Source: Amphimedon queenslandica (taxonomy: Eukaryota; Porifera; Demospongiae; Haplosclerida; Niphatidae). Taken from it: a DNA stretch of 59,925 nt. This document shows, in pieces, positions 35,401-47,684 of this stretch. The DNA lies in NCBI RefSeq assembly GCF_000090795.2, contig NW_003546425.1:53043-112967 (forward strand), given 5' to 3'. The translations under genes and the position numbers were made by a program. How positions within the stretch are numbered: the stretch's first letter is position 1; every line of letters starts with the position of its first letter. Below the pieces are notes generated by a model. That model was not told the origin of the DNA, did no database searches, and was given only the letters and a program-made list of their open reading frames with translations.

Positions 35401-38400
35401 GGACATTTTATCCACCATTTTATTCTACGAATGTACATCTTGTCCATATCAATTTAAAACAATTTCATTGCATACATCCTGTTTGTTCCTCCTCTCCCCC
35501 CCTCTCTCTCTATTTCATTATTTTTCCAAATAAAGTTATAAATGAAACAATGACTATCATGTGCTGTACTGGAATATTCATTAATATTATTATTCATATT
35601 CTGTTAGTTGCACAATGACATACTGTCTATTGCATTGTTCTATAAAAAGATCCATAGTATTGTCCCTATTTTTCTCCCTCTCTGTACCACTCCCCATTTG
35701 CATTTTTTTCATTTTTTTCTCTCTCCCCTCTCTCTTTCTGTACTAGAAATGCTCAACTCCAGAGAGAGAATGGTGAGCTAAAAGGTCAATTGAAAAGCCA
35801 CAAAAAGAAGCAAAAAGAATTCGATAAATTAGAATCAACAGCACATGCACTCAGACAAGAGCTTGATCACACTCAATCCTCAATGCAAGCTGAAATAACA
35901 ATGCTACAAAACCAAGTAATATATTATTAGATCACGCATGTACATGTACACACATACATTTTTGCATGTATTGTACATTTTGTTGTTTATATTTTTGATT
36001 TTTAATATTAAATAGGTGCGATTGTATCAAGAACAACTGAAGAATGAAACAGAAAGTAGACAATCTATTGAAATGAAGTCGTCTAGTTTACTACTTGGTA
36101 ATAGTTATTGATATAATAGTGGCCTCGTTATTTAAATGTCCCTCTCTTCTTTACATCATCTTTCTCCCCTAACTGTAATGGCACTTTTTCTGTCTCTCCC
36201 TCCTCCTCCCCCTCTCCTTCTTTCTCTCTCTCTTTCTCTCAGAACTGGACTCTGTTCAGAAGTGTCTGTCTAGCGTCCGTCATGATTTACAGGATAAAGA
36301 TAAAGAGCTGAGAAAGAGTGAGAGACAGATGAGTCAGCTGAAAGAGGAGCTCTCAGAAATGGAGAACACAGTAAACAGGAAAATGATACCAAAGACTGAA
36401 CTGGAAACCATCACCAGACAAATGGAAGAAAAGGTACATATACATGCATGTACATACTGTACATGTACTGTGCATTACTGTGCATACATTCTGGTCAATA
36501 TACATGTAATCTTGATATACATGTACATGTACATACATGTATATTACATGTGTGGTGATTGTATTGTTTTGCTATGGTTGAGTACATTTATGTCCTTCTC
36601 TCTTGCTTTCTGTAGAGCACTGAAGACTTTAGTAAGAAAATGATTGAATTCAATGACCTACTAGAACAACAAGTACTATATACATGTACATGTACACTGT
36701 ATAGCTACATGTATATGCATGTACACATGTAATAATAGTGCTGTACATGTACATGTATGTGTGTACATATTGTACTTTTATTATTGATTCTTTAGGCCTT
36801 GAATTATCAAAAACAGGATTCAATACGAGTCATGCAAGAGAACGAGAGAAGAGAAAAACAAGACCAAGAGATATCAGAACTAAAGGTTCACCATGCTCCC
36901 ACCCTAGCCATGTACAATGTACACTATAATACATGTACATGTACAATCACTACAATGTATAATAGTTATACTCTTTCATTCTTTTATGTCCATTAATTCC
37001 TTTAGCAAAAACTAAATGGTATGATGTCTCACTATGAAAAGCAGCACTCGGAAATTGAAAGAGCTTTTCTTGAAGCTCAAAGATACAAGGTACAGTACAT
37101 GGTACACTGATAACTAATACACAAGCACGTGCATACATCAATCACATACATACATTGTGTATACACACGCATACATGCATACCTACATGTACATGCATGT
37201 TCCGCATTACAAGCAGACTTGTTATCACTATCATACACTGTGGAATTCTAAAAAGTCCACTGATACATATACAGTGTACATGCATGTATTATAAATCCGG
37301 TATTACTGGAATTAAAAGTAGTCCCGTTGCAATTGGTGTGATAATTATGGATTACATTCTCCTAAGGGACTTATAAGGTGGAATAGTTTCATTTTTTACC
37401 TTATTTAGTAAATTTTAAATGTTTATGACGTTTGTATATTGTTTATGATTTTGTATATCCTTTCTATAATACAAACAACTTATGTATACCCACTCAATCT
37501 AACCCCCCACCCACCACCTTCTCTCTTTCTCTCTCTCTAGAGTCTTTATGAACAAGAAGCAAAGAGAAGAGACAAACTGATAGCAAAGTTAGACAGATCA
37601 AGAGAAGTGGCAGCCACTTCAAGACAGCAACTGAGGTACATTATAAACCCCAGTTTACACTGTGCAGACCAGTTTACATCAAAGTGGTTCAGAAACCAAC
37701 CTACATGTAATTGTGTCCACATGTAACTGTGGTTGAATCAATTTATAATGCTACATTGTATACAAAATACAGCTGTTTCAGTACTCAAACTGGTTTAATT
37801 ACCTCAAACCACGACCTGAGGTGGTTTAGATAAGTCAGTTTGAAACTGGTTTAATTACCTCAAACCATGACCTGAGGTGGTTTAGATAAGTCAGTTTGAA
37901 ACCGCATTGAAATCGTCCATACATAAACTAGTTTGAACCGCTTTAAAGGGCATACCTGGCATCAGTATGAGTGACTTAACAATTATGGAAGGGACCATTC
38001 CAGTCATGTGACAATTGACCTACTAAATGATGCTAATTTTCAATAATGCATACACACATACAGTACATGTACAACATACATGTCCATTTATGCTGTACAG
38101 TACAATAATATTAATGTATTTGTTTGAACTGAAGAGTGCATTCGTGCGTAGCTTTAATTATGCATACAATGAAGCAGGAGAAGGAATGATAGAATCATTA
38201 TTATGAAATCATTAGGAGAAGGAAAAGTTGATTTTAGTACTAGAGGAATAGAGACACACTTTCATTGTTTACAGGTCTAAACTGATAAACAACATGTTAT
38301 TGTGTACATGTTCTAATAATGGCTACCTTCACTCTTTTTCTCTTTAGCTTTGAAAAGAAACAGACCAAAAAGCTTAGAAATGCTGGATATAATGTCCTGT

Positions 38401-39729
38401 CACAGCTTGGTACCACCCCCAAATTACCAACCTCAACACCAATAAGACACACGTCAGAGGTTAGACCCTTAGTGACTGTGTTTCTCTTTATACCCTCCCC
38501 CTCTCTCCCCCCCCCCCTCTCTTTCTTTCTCTAGGCTCCTCACAGTCCACCTACTGAGGAATTACTACGATCAATACATTCAGAATTAGACCAATCACTA
38601 GCAAGACATTTAGAATCTACGCCAGGTAGTGTTATTATTAATAAAACATTGTGTTCTACGTCTGCTATAGCCAATAGTAATACTAGTATTCACACTCGAC
38701 ATATTCATTATCAATATAATGCCATTTTGTCTCTGTGCAGTTTTGGTGCATGTGACGATCATAGGCTCATAGGTATGAGTAGAGAGGGTTAGGACATGAC
38801 CTTAGCCAATGATCCTCTATATATTATAATGTTAACATGAACACTCCCTCCTAAGCTTGTTTGAATCAGTCTTTAACATATAACACGGACACAACCAAAA
38901 ACCACTCATACATTGCGTGTGTATACACAGTACAAATCTAAATAGAATCTAGAATGTTCTGGTAACAAGTGAATACATACTGTTGAATGTGAATAATACA
39001 GAAATACATGAAAACTCACAGAAGGTTCTAGAGTGATGAATATAATAACAAGAGCAGTAAAAAATGCAAACAAAGTCAAAGCGTATTCTTACCTACATAC
39101 ATGTATATTCTAGCTACTTCCCCATCATTCTTATCTCTCTCCCATACTGATATTAATAATAATATTTTGAGAAATAATTATACCCTATCTAATGAACCTC
39201 AAAACTATGTGTACTTAATAGGTCACAAGATTAAAATTCTATGACTAAAATAATTATTAACACTAACATTTGATCCGTGTCATGTACTTATTACGCGTGC
39301 CTTGTTCTGTTTGCATACATTCATCATATTACAGGTATTGCATTTTTTTTGAGGGCGTGCTGGTACAGTATGCGTGTGCGTGCAGTTATGCCATAATGTC
39401 TGTCGGATGTATGTATATCTAACATTCTGTGTGGTGGGAGACAAAATGCTTTGGATATTTGAGGTCATATTACTATTGTTCTGGTGTAAGGTTGACCTAA
39501 TTATGTTTTCATAAAGAGCAGCCCACATACGCCTAACAATGTTATCATTCCATTGATTTCTATACAGTGTGCATGTACAGATTTGATTTGTGTGCTAGTA
39601 TTTACATAGTGCTCACACGCTCTTTTTCTCTCGTCTTTAGCTTCTTACAATCGACCAAATTTTGATAGTGCACATGGAGCTAAAGCCGAGTCTCACCTTG
39701 ACTCAATAAGAAGGAACTATCGATTATGA
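20648..39729 (+). CDS. ANKRD26-like ankyrin-repeat/coiled-coil protein, 35 exons, about 1,991 aa
   Basis: Exons begin at 20648, 20792, 21019, 21584, 21819, 22034, 22440, 22647, 22947, 23467, 27355, 27846, 28179, 28535, 28705, 28992, 29379, 29644, 29835, 30367, 31095, 31564, 32513, 33352, 33465, 35747, 36016, 36243, 36616, 36796, 37006, 37541, 38348, 38535 and 39641. The ends sum to 5,976 nt in frame, stop at 39729. The order is a basic N-terminus (MPLKGKLFKGRKSK), four to five ankyrin repeats (residues about 65-290: TALHLAA, NTPLHK, HTPLHLAS, NTPLSLS, TPLMLAV), a long acidic disordered region (DNWDWDSSESEEEEE, KWDSTTTDDDD), then about 950 residues of coiled coil. This is the layout of ANKRD26, a distal-appendage centriole protein; that family's ankyrin block is likewise followed by a Trp-Asp-acidic patch. 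Orthology is likely, not proven. Exons 11-24 all have lengths divisible by three and phase-0 borders. Intron 10 (24711-27354) holds the 177-bp array. Confidence 0.88.
24740..27120 (+). repeat. Satellite-like tandem array, 177-bp period, about 13 units
   Basis: The landmark 'tagcccatggtttttt' recurs at 24823, 25002, 25177, 25348, 25527, 25704, 25884, 26052, 26230, 26406, (26649 after a TTA microsatellite) and 26828. Spacings are 168-180 bp. Other unit landmarks are 'aaaaaatggctccgaaat', 'gatacatattgatgtcctta', 'tgtgtagaaagtttgagtcg' and 'cgttatggccattttt'. The array lies wholly inside intron 10 of the ANKRD26-like gene in a single orientation. The unit length is close to a nucleosome repeat and to many centromeric satellites. 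Confidence 0.92.
26575..26647. repeat. (TTA)n microsatellite within the 177-bp array
   Basis: TTATTA/TTGTTA tract inserted at the 'ccaaggctatagccc' segment of one satellite unit, lengthening that unit from about 177 to 243 bp. Confidence 0.9.
28484..28532. repeat. (ATT)n microsatellite abutting an acceptor
   Basis: ATT tract running directly into the TATAG acceptor of exon 14 of the ANKRD26-like gene. Confidence 0.9.
28831..28991 (+). repeat. 55-bp tandem repeat containing 3' splice-site-like sequences
   Basis: Units start at 28831, 28886 and 28941 ('gtattgatattgat...') and together make up the whole intron before exon 16. The ends of the three units (TATTTTGTAG, TATTCTGTAG, TATTCTTGTAG) all look like acceptors; the last is the one used at 28991. 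Confidence 0.8.
30590..30960. repeat. Dispersed repeat R2, two units
   Basis: Landmarks 'gggtttttgacccaattttt', 'gagcaactttaaaaattt', 'gattggaatcagtt' and 'atacgtatcagg' in an intron of the ANKRD26-like gene. Confidence 0.7.
31742..31952. mobile_element. 211-bp MITE, TACCGTATAGTGGG ends
   Basis: The right end, read inverted, is TACCGTATAGTGGGAAATTT; the left end is 'ctgtatagtagaaaatttt'. The repeats extend about 45 bp ('ggagggattaaaattt'). It lies in an intron of the ANKRD26-like gene. TA-flanked and without a reading frame. Confidence 0.75.
32358..32511. repeat. (CT)n then (CCT)n pyrimidine tract at an acceptor
   Basis: About 100 bp of CT followed by 13 CCT triplets that form the polypyrimidine tract of exon 23's acceptor (32511-32512). 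Confidence 0.92.
33765..33960 (+). repeat. Degenerate direct repeat of about 120 bp in intron 25
   Basis: 'tttgtttgctgtgacgacgg...gctcactga' at about 33787 is repeated as 'tttgtttcctgtgacaatgg...attcactga' at about 33912, each preceded by 'tattatc'. It is GC-richer than its surroundings. Origin unknown. Confidence 0.5.
34340..34840 (+). repeat. Dispersed 177-bp repeat (R1) copies
   Basis: Two to three degenerate units with 'ttttttccaaaa', 'gatggctctaaaat', 'acattgatgtccttatg' and 'gtagaaagtttga', related to the array at 24740. In the long intron 25 of the ANKRD26-like gene. Confidence 0.75.
37787..37898. repeat. 56-bp tandem duplication with internal hairpin
   Basis: The unit 'aaactggtttaattacctca' to 'agataagtcagtttg' occurs twice nearly identically (37787 and 37843). 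Each unit contains CCTCAAACCA and TGAGGTGGTTT, which can pair. Flanking AGTTTACAC-like words resemble the element at 58609. Confidence 0.8.
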
Positions 39730-40456
39730 GACTGAGAGAGGATGGATCTTGATGCTCTCTATATGAAAGATAGAAAAAAGATAACACACACATGAAATCT
39801 GCTATTATCATTATTATACGCACATACATCTCTTACACTTTATATTTTATTGTTAAAATACATGTATCATTATTTTAGACCATTATTGATAAATATATGT
39901 GTAGTGACTTATTTCAAAGAAATATCAATGCTATAAAGATACGATGTGTGCCACTGCCAAGCCAAAGTGAGGAAATTGCATGTTCATAGTGTGAGTTGCC
40001 ACTTTTTCCAGGCTTCCCTCTTCATTTACTAAAAATAGCTTCAGCCTTCTCTTCTCGATACTAAAAATAACTTCATAAAATGCAACTATTGTTTTCAAAT
40101 GTAATACATAAAGTACAACACAAAATTCTAAGCAACAACAATAATAATAATAATAGTGACAGCAGGAACAAAACAGTAAAGTTAAGGTGGAACAAACAAA
40201 ATACAGACACAAACACAATCAACGGAATAAATAAGACACAAAATAATAACGAATAATAATAATAATAATGTGCATTGATAAAGTGTCCATTATAGTACAA
40301 GCTTAGAATGAGTTGGTTAGGAGTGAGAAAAAGAAATCTAACGTTTATGGCCAAACTGATTCGTAATGGAAGACGAGAGGAGTAAATGGATAGTAATGGA
40401 TAATGTTGAGAGAGAGAGAGAGACTTTGCTGAAGATGTTCATAGCATTCACCATTG
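39730..40456. other. Convergent intergenic region
   Basis: The ANKRD26-like gene and the Bcl-2 gene converge here. Expected contents are two 3' UTRs. AATAAA-like words occur, and there are ATA/TAA microsatellites at 40138-40155 and 40252-40268. No further gene seen. Confidence 0.6.
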
Positions 40457-41938
40457 TTATCTAGACAAGAAGGCTGTGACAAGGGCAGCTCCTACTCCGA
40501 CTGCTGCTAGTGCTAGCCACGAACCTCCGCCATTTTTAGCATCAACTGTATCTCCTCCAATTTTATCTGAGCTGAATCTGTCTGGTACACTGGCCTGTAG
40601 GAGACACAATGGGAAAGATATTACAAGAATCAATGAATAAAAGTATGAGATTCAGAGAGGTCAGCATGATAATCATAATGCATGTGTGTGGCAATTGCTT
40701 AGATCTCTCCACTTTCAAATTTTAAACACGAGGCATAAATAAAAGAGAGGTCAATTTCGACTTTTCGAGCACAACAGCTGCAAATGAGTATAGAGTTGTA
40801 AGAAGCTCCTTTATAGCAGCTGATGTAATATGAGATAAGTTAAACAAGCCACACAGCTGTTATGTACCCACACCACAGACAACAAAGGAGGAGCAAGGCC
40901 TTTACTAAAAGCCTTATCTCTCACCCTTGTATAATGACTAGGCAGTAATAAATAAGGTTAGGCTAATGCACAAATTATCGCCTTCCTAAATTAATATGGA
41001 CCAAGGCTTATAAAATGCACACCTCTAGTTACTAAGATGTCAACAGGCCATATATAGGACAAGTGTATGATAAGAGGGCATGTGTATAAGAGAGAAGCCG
41101 AGGGGACAAACAAGATTTGATGAGACTTAATAGACAAAGCTATGACACAAATGAATGCTATGAGATTATTTGCCCTATAAAGGTAAATACTAATGCACAA
41201 GCCAGACACTGTTGGGTCTCCCAATAAGAGAATGTGTACAAACATCGCAAGACAAAATGGCTGGCAATACAAAACCAGTGGAGGAGGAGGGGGCTGATAG
41301 AGGAAGGAGAGTGTGTTATAATTACACAACCACAAAGTCACAAAGCATGTATACAATTTCTATGGACTTACCCAGCCTTTCTGTTTCATGATGAATTGAC
41401 TCAAGTTCTGGCATATGAAGGTTATTAGCCAACCCTCTATGCTCTCTACGACGTGACGTGATGTCTTGTGGGCCTTGTAAGCAACGAGGACAGCAAAAGA
41501 TATGAGGGCTATAATTCTACCCCAGTTTACGCAATCGGAAAAGATTGAATGCATGGTGCTGTGAAATGTAATGCACAATGTTGTTTCGGATATATCGAGC
41601 TTTTCCACGTCTCTCCTAATCTGGTCACTGTGTAGTCTTAGAAATTGTCTACAGGCGCCCATTAGACTGTTATAAACTTTCCTGTTCGTTTCTGAACTGA
41701 ATATGGGCTCCACATGCCCTGTTGTATATCCATTTAGCTTGACGCCTTGCTCCAATAGGAGGGCGTAAAAGACCTCGTGTATTATTTCCTTCGTCTGGTG
41801 GACGAAATCAGTATTGGCTAGAATATTGGAGGCATGGGCTCCTTGGGTCGATGATGGTGTCCATTTGGCGTCTTTCTTCCTACGTTCGGGCACTGGCGAA
41901 GTACTTGTCAAATGTCTAGGTTGTAGTGCTACCGCCAT
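40457..41938 (-). CDS. Bcl-2 family protein, 2 exons, 234 aa
   Basis: Exon 1 is 41938-41372 (189 codons) and exon 2 is 40594-40457; the intron is 777 bp with GTAAGT/ACAG borders. The Bcl-2 fold is clear. An N-terminal helix in BH4 position (residues about 44-66, FVHQTKEIIHEVFYALLLE), BH1 at 135-149 (DCVNWGRIIALISFA), and BH2 at 169-189 (GWLITFICQNLSQFIMKQKGW region, Trp at both ends) match. A C-terminal membrane anchor lies at 215-232 (WLALAAVGVGAALVTAFL) before a final SR. Members control mitochondrial outer-membrane permeability in apoptosis. The segment aligned to BH3 (86-104, KVYNSLMGACRQFLRL) lacks the usual Gly-Asp pair. With a BH4-like helix and weak BH3 it looks more like a pro-survival member than BAK/BAX, but assignment needs a tree. 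Confidence 0.9.
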
Positions 41939-44900
41939 TATCTCAAAATAGGAGTTGTAGTATTACTAATAAGAATAAGTGAGTCTTCTGTTTTAACTTC
42001 TTTTAGTCTTCTAGAGAATATTCTGTAAGACCGTTCTGTTGGAGGACTTGTGGCTTGGTTGCTGGTTTTAAAAGCAACGCTAATTAATAATTTATACTTA
42101 TAGGGCGTGGTTATTGTTATGCATATGATTCATTGATTGATGATGTACTATTTTTAGAATATCGAACTGGTCCCTTAAAACAGTATTTTTAGAATGCCTA
42201 GATTGCCCCAGAAAAAGATGTCCTAAATTTTAGACCATGCATGCAATAAGTGTGCATGAAAAAATAGGCTCTTGGATCATAATTCACAATTCCTCCTGCA
42301 GTAAATGTAGTATACAAAAAGGATCGGGATCCACATCAGTGCACATTATCAGTTTGTGTTTATATGGTATCTAACCTCAAGCCCTGTAATTTGATTGCAC
42401 ACATAAACTTACATCATTTAAAATTGCATAATTTGTGCTGTGCACACGCACAAGAGTACATGGGAGATGCATGGGAGCTTAATTGCCCAGAAATTTCCAG
42501 AAGAATCCAATAAAATGCTTGACTAATAATCCAACAATCATTTTCCCAGCTAACTTCCAATTGGTACTTCCTATTATCAACTGGAAGTCTGGAAGTGAGA
42601 GGGACAGAATTATAATTCTGGAAAGAGAAACTGATACCCAGCAAAACTCCCAGTTGAAATACAGCTGAAATTGTGCCCACCATGCAACTACCTGCACGGT
42701 ACATCTAGCTATAGCTGCAAAAATATTCCCTGGTCATAATGAATGCTATTAGAAGTAAATAGGCATTCATAACACTTTATTTTGATGCCATCAGAAATTT
42801 TGAAGTATCTACTAGTGATGTCATTGTAATAACATATACTTAAGCGGTTACTATTACACTTAGAATGTACTTAGCTGTTACTAATTGTGATGACTATACT
42901 AAAAATAGATTATTGTATTAAAATAGGAAAGCATGTACAGAGACCTGATTCTGGAGGCGTGTGTGGATCGTAAGCAGCTGCTTTAAAGTTTACTCAATCG
43001 GTGTCCATACACATACACAGATACTTATTGTAAATAAATTATTAGAAAAATAGAATAATAATAATAATAGAATAAGTATAATTATAGATTGATGTTAACA
43101 CACATACAGTGTAATGGCCAATCATAGTTTGACACATATACTGTAGCTTTTATTATTATGTAATATCACACACATAATTGACATATTGGAGTGAAGCTCC
43201 AAATACAAATACACATATTTATCAATTCATAGCTCTTCCTTTATGTATTAACAATATGTCTTCAGGCCAGGTACATAACATAATACAATAATAGGTGAGA
43301 CCTAGTTAATGTTATATTGTGTAAGAGTAGAAGCAGTGATTGATAATTGACCACAAAATATATTGTGTAGACATCATGATAACTTAATCTTGTTACTTGT
43401 TACTCATCTTAGATACTATTACACAACAACCAAACCATTCAATAGTCTGTAAACAGGTACACCTAGCTTACAATAGGCTCTATGCATCATGCATAACAGT
43501 TATATGAGAGGTAAAGATGGAGAGAAAAACAGCAAGAGTATAATAATATCAGTTTTCAGATAATAGCAGAGATATAGGATTCAGGCTTAGGAGCAGTTAT
43601 AGGAAGAAAAATATGAACATTGTGTCCAAAATTATTGAAAGATAATATTTTGGGAATCGATATCATGCACCATAACATGGTATAATTTATAATGGATGTC
43701 CCAAAGTTAGGAAAAAGCTTAGAGGATAACCAAACACAACAACAACAGCAAGAAAGAATAACAATAAAGTAAGACCTTAGACCCAGCACACAAACAATCC
43801 ACCAAAAACAACAATTAAAGTAATATTAATCATCATCTTCATCAAGGTTCATTGCATCAATAGGAGGAAATGTGAAGAGGTCAAACTGTTTGCATTCAAG
43901 TATTAACAAGAGAACAGAAATACCAACAGAGTCATGTGACACATTCATAAACAAGCAAACTAATGACACAATTAAGGTCTGAGTCTTTAAGAGAGAGAGA
44001 GAGAGCTCTTGTGGCATTGCTTCATAATATTCTCTACTTTGTAACAGAGCCTGTGTGCTTTAAATTTCTTATATATTAATAGTAATGCATATAACCAGGA
44101 GTGCATAACATGTACAGTATACCCTCTAGTGAACACCTCCATTTAACAGACAGCACCTAGTGTACCAATTAGTATAAAATAACCTCCACATAAAGGACAT
44201 CAAAGTGTCTGTTATATAGAAGCTACACTGTCATCATTAAGATGAAGAATAGCTTGCATTGGCATGTAGAGGTGTGGTATTCCTTAATGAAATAAAACGG
44301 CGTCAAAATGCTTACATACAATACAATCACACGTGTGAAGATATGTAAAACAGTAAAAGAATGCTGTAAATGTGTACAAATCTGGATTACCAGACTATAA
44401 ACTTAAGCTTTGACTACCAGAGTATTAATGCATTTATGTCTGTCGAGACGTTTCATTAGGATATAAGAAGGTGAGTTTATGACAATTAAAATTCTCATCG
44501 CGTAATATTTTACCAAATATAAGAGGGCGTAGATTGAGTAACAAGATTAAAGATAGAGGAGGAAAGAGAGGAGAGAGAGAGAGAGGGGGGAAGGAGGAAG
44601 AGGAGTCTATTATGTCAAAAAAAAACTAAGTTGAAAAAGGGAATCCAGATTGAAATGAAAAGCAATTACATACAGCATTCCAAGCGAAGGGTATCATGCT
44701 ATCAGACAGTGATTATACATAGCAGAGATGCCGTCTGACAAGGAATGATACAATCAGGCTATTATTAGACTACAGAGGGTGCAAAGCTTGTTCCTAATGG
44801 AATCAAACATAACGGACAAGGAGTTAGGGAAAGATGAGAGGTAAAAAGAGCCACCTTTAGCTGCCATCAATAATAAGAGTCTATACAGTGCAGCATTAGA

Positions 44901-45687
44901 TTATAATTTTCAGTAGGAGCTAACAATTTATGCTTGCTATTAGGAAGAGTAACCCTTACCTACATGTACTCTCTTGCATGCTTTATGGCATTAACTATTA
45001 TCAGAATATTATACTCTATAGTATACTGTATAGTGTGTGCACAATAAAACAAAATGTGTGTGTTCTATACTAAGTATTGTGTGTGTCTTTGTGTGTGTGT
45101 GTGTGGCAGTGTTGAATACTATACAGGTTACAGCCCGAGACTAAATGACAAAGGAAGAAACAAACTACTACATATTATACTCATAATTGTACACCATGTA
45201 CATACCACTATACACTCATACTACTACAAAAACTGATTTATAATAATAAGAGAATTAATTACTACTAAACTACTCACAGTTCATGGGTTCTGCCTTATTA
45301 TGTACCTGAGGATAGCCCTCACCCCACACATACACACATTTGTAGTATAAAGATGCTATATTTAGAATAACAAAGGGTGGTGCGTGGAACTGTGCATATA
45401 GTGTATGTTATAAATAATATGCACGATGTGTATAAAAGGTAAAAATGATTATAAAATAAGGAAACAAAGTAGTAATTTAGGCAGAGGTCAATCTCCTAAT
45501 TGTTTGCGTCTACAGCTGTTGAGGGAGGCACAGGGCGATACTAAGGACCCACTCAAATACCAATTGGTATTAAAGAGTGAAGGGATTAATTAAGGACTGA
45601 ATAATATTCCCTTTGGAAGTGTTGTTGTGTTTCAACCCACACAACCAGACTAGTTAAACTCCCACTCTCTCTCTCTCTCCCTCACTC

Positions 45688-45723
<36 letters not shown>

Positions 45724-46634
45724 CCTCCTTTTGGTTTGCTGAAAGCAAAAGAGAGAGAGAGAAAGAGAGATAGGAGGGAGGGAAGGCTGAAAATGGGCCC
45801 TGGAGAGAAACAAGGGAGATAGAAAGAGAGGGGGAGAGAAAGGGAGACAGAGAGAGATTAGTTTAAGAATAAGTAAACAGTGATGTTATTTTTGCATGAC
45901 CATGTGATGTAATTTTTACTGTAATTATATATATTTTCTTTCATTACTATACTCCTCCACAATCACTATCAGCATGACCTTCTATCAGTCACTCCATTAT
46001 AATGCTCTTCTCTACATTTCTAAAAGTTTGGATTTTATGTACAGTAACTAGAATTACAGTCTGGAAGTATACACTCATGCATACCATTAAATGCAAGTTG
46101 CTGCAGGTAATAGTGCTACGTGTTAAATTGGGAGTAAGCTTGGGACGTCTCCAAATTAGTAGACATAATAATTATATATTTAGCCAGGGTTGGGTTCCAA
46201 ATGTATTTTAATTATAATAATAATGCATGGGATACAAGAATTAGTCATGCATTGATGTCATTATGTACTATGGAAAGTTAGAGTTAATTCCAATGGGAAC
46301 TTCAATGATTGGCTTCAAAATATTATATCAAATTGAGCTACTTTATGAATGCATGCATGTCCTTATGGTAGGCTTATGGCTTATGCTAATGCTGTAGATA
46401 AAATTTATGAATTAGGAACATTTGAAGCAATATTTATATGAGTGAATTTCAAAAATTGATTTGTACAAAGATCAATTTGAAAAATATCATCAAAACTTAT
46501 ATACACTCCATTAAATTAACAGGTTCATGTATCAAAGATCAACAATGATTTAATACACACACACACACGCACACACAAATCTTAACATTATGTACATGTA
46601 CTCTTCCTAACAGTTAATCCTAATATCTCTTGGT
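41939..46634. other. 4.7-kb region without a recognisable gene
   Basis: No spliceable conserved frame was found. It contains the Bcl-2 promoter at its left end. There are microsatellites (GT at 45078-45102, GA at 44570-44589, CT/GA at 45664-45860), a segment at 44115-44225 with 'gaacacctcc', 'ggacatcaaagtgtctgtta' type words recalling old inverted-repeat elements, and general AT-rich sequence. Long non-coding transcripts or distant UTR exons cannot be excluded. Confidence 0.55.
45664..45860. repeat. Polypyrimidine/polypurine inverted repeat
   Basis: About 60 bp of (CT)n with CCCT interruptions is followed, after 'ttttggtttgctgaaagcaaaa', by GA-rich sequence of similar length on the same strand. 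The two halves can form a hairpin, and the loop-proximal part is itself palindromic (TTTTGCTTTC-like / GAAAGCAAAA). Confidence 0.7.
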
Positions 46635-47643
46635 TTATGAATACTTGTTAAACAGTAGTACACAATGCATGTAGCAGTCAGCATCAGTGTCCACTGACAT
46701 CAAGGGATGACAGTCCTTAGGGTACAGGAACATACTATAGTGTTGCCATGGTTACTGGGCAGAGTGAGGGGCATGTCTTACTTGACGTCTTTTCCTTGTG
46801 CATGTAACAGAGTGTAGAGTTCTCTAGCTTGGGATGGAGGGCATCTGTGGTCCTCTGCTCCAACTGCTAGGGTGACAGCTCCTTTAATCTGAAAATAAAA
46901 TAAAGAGTATTATAATTACATGTATGTACTATAAGCTGCAAGCTTCTTGAATATACTTTGTAGACTTTTAAAATTTGTTTAAAAAACCAATTTTGGTCGG
47001 AATCAGCTCAAACTTTCTACACAACATGCAGGGACTTTTGACCCAAGTTCTGAGCAACTTCATTAAAAATCCACTTTTAATTGGAATCAATTCAAAATTT
47101 TACACAACAAAAGTACATGCATAAAAATGAAGAATTCTTTCTTTGTCGTTTACCTTATGTGCATGGACAATAGGTGACATCTCAAGCATTTTAGAATATT
47201 GATCAGGAGTAGGTGTGACTTTAGGGTCATAGGGTAATCCAGTAACAGAATGAGTCCTAAATATTGAAATAAAAATAATAGAAATAAAAATAAAGAGAGA
47301 GAGCTGGACATACATACCAGTCTATAATATCGGTTTCATTTCTCATAGCTAAAAGAATAAAAAATTAAATTAAACTTCTCTCTCATTTTGATTGTTCTCA
47401 GCTTACAAGCAATATTGATGACAGGATTACGGACAAAGGTAGCTTTATAAAAGTCCTACAAAAGAACAATTCACTAGGAGCCTACAGCGCTACTGCTGCT
47501 GCTTACTGGAAACTGAGAGACTAAATGAACTGAGAGAAAGCCACCATGAGATCCACCAAGAGCAAATACACGACTAGCATCAACACTACCTCTCTTTACC
47601 AGTGACTCAGCAGCAAACTAAAGGAGAGTATATGAGAATTGAC

Positions 47644-47684
<41 letters not shown>

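Noticed and set aside
42414..44017. Minus-strand frames in the 4.7-kb gap (for example 42414-42704, 43826-44017)
   Set aside because: Short, no homology recognised, no consistent splice partners and low-complexity composition.
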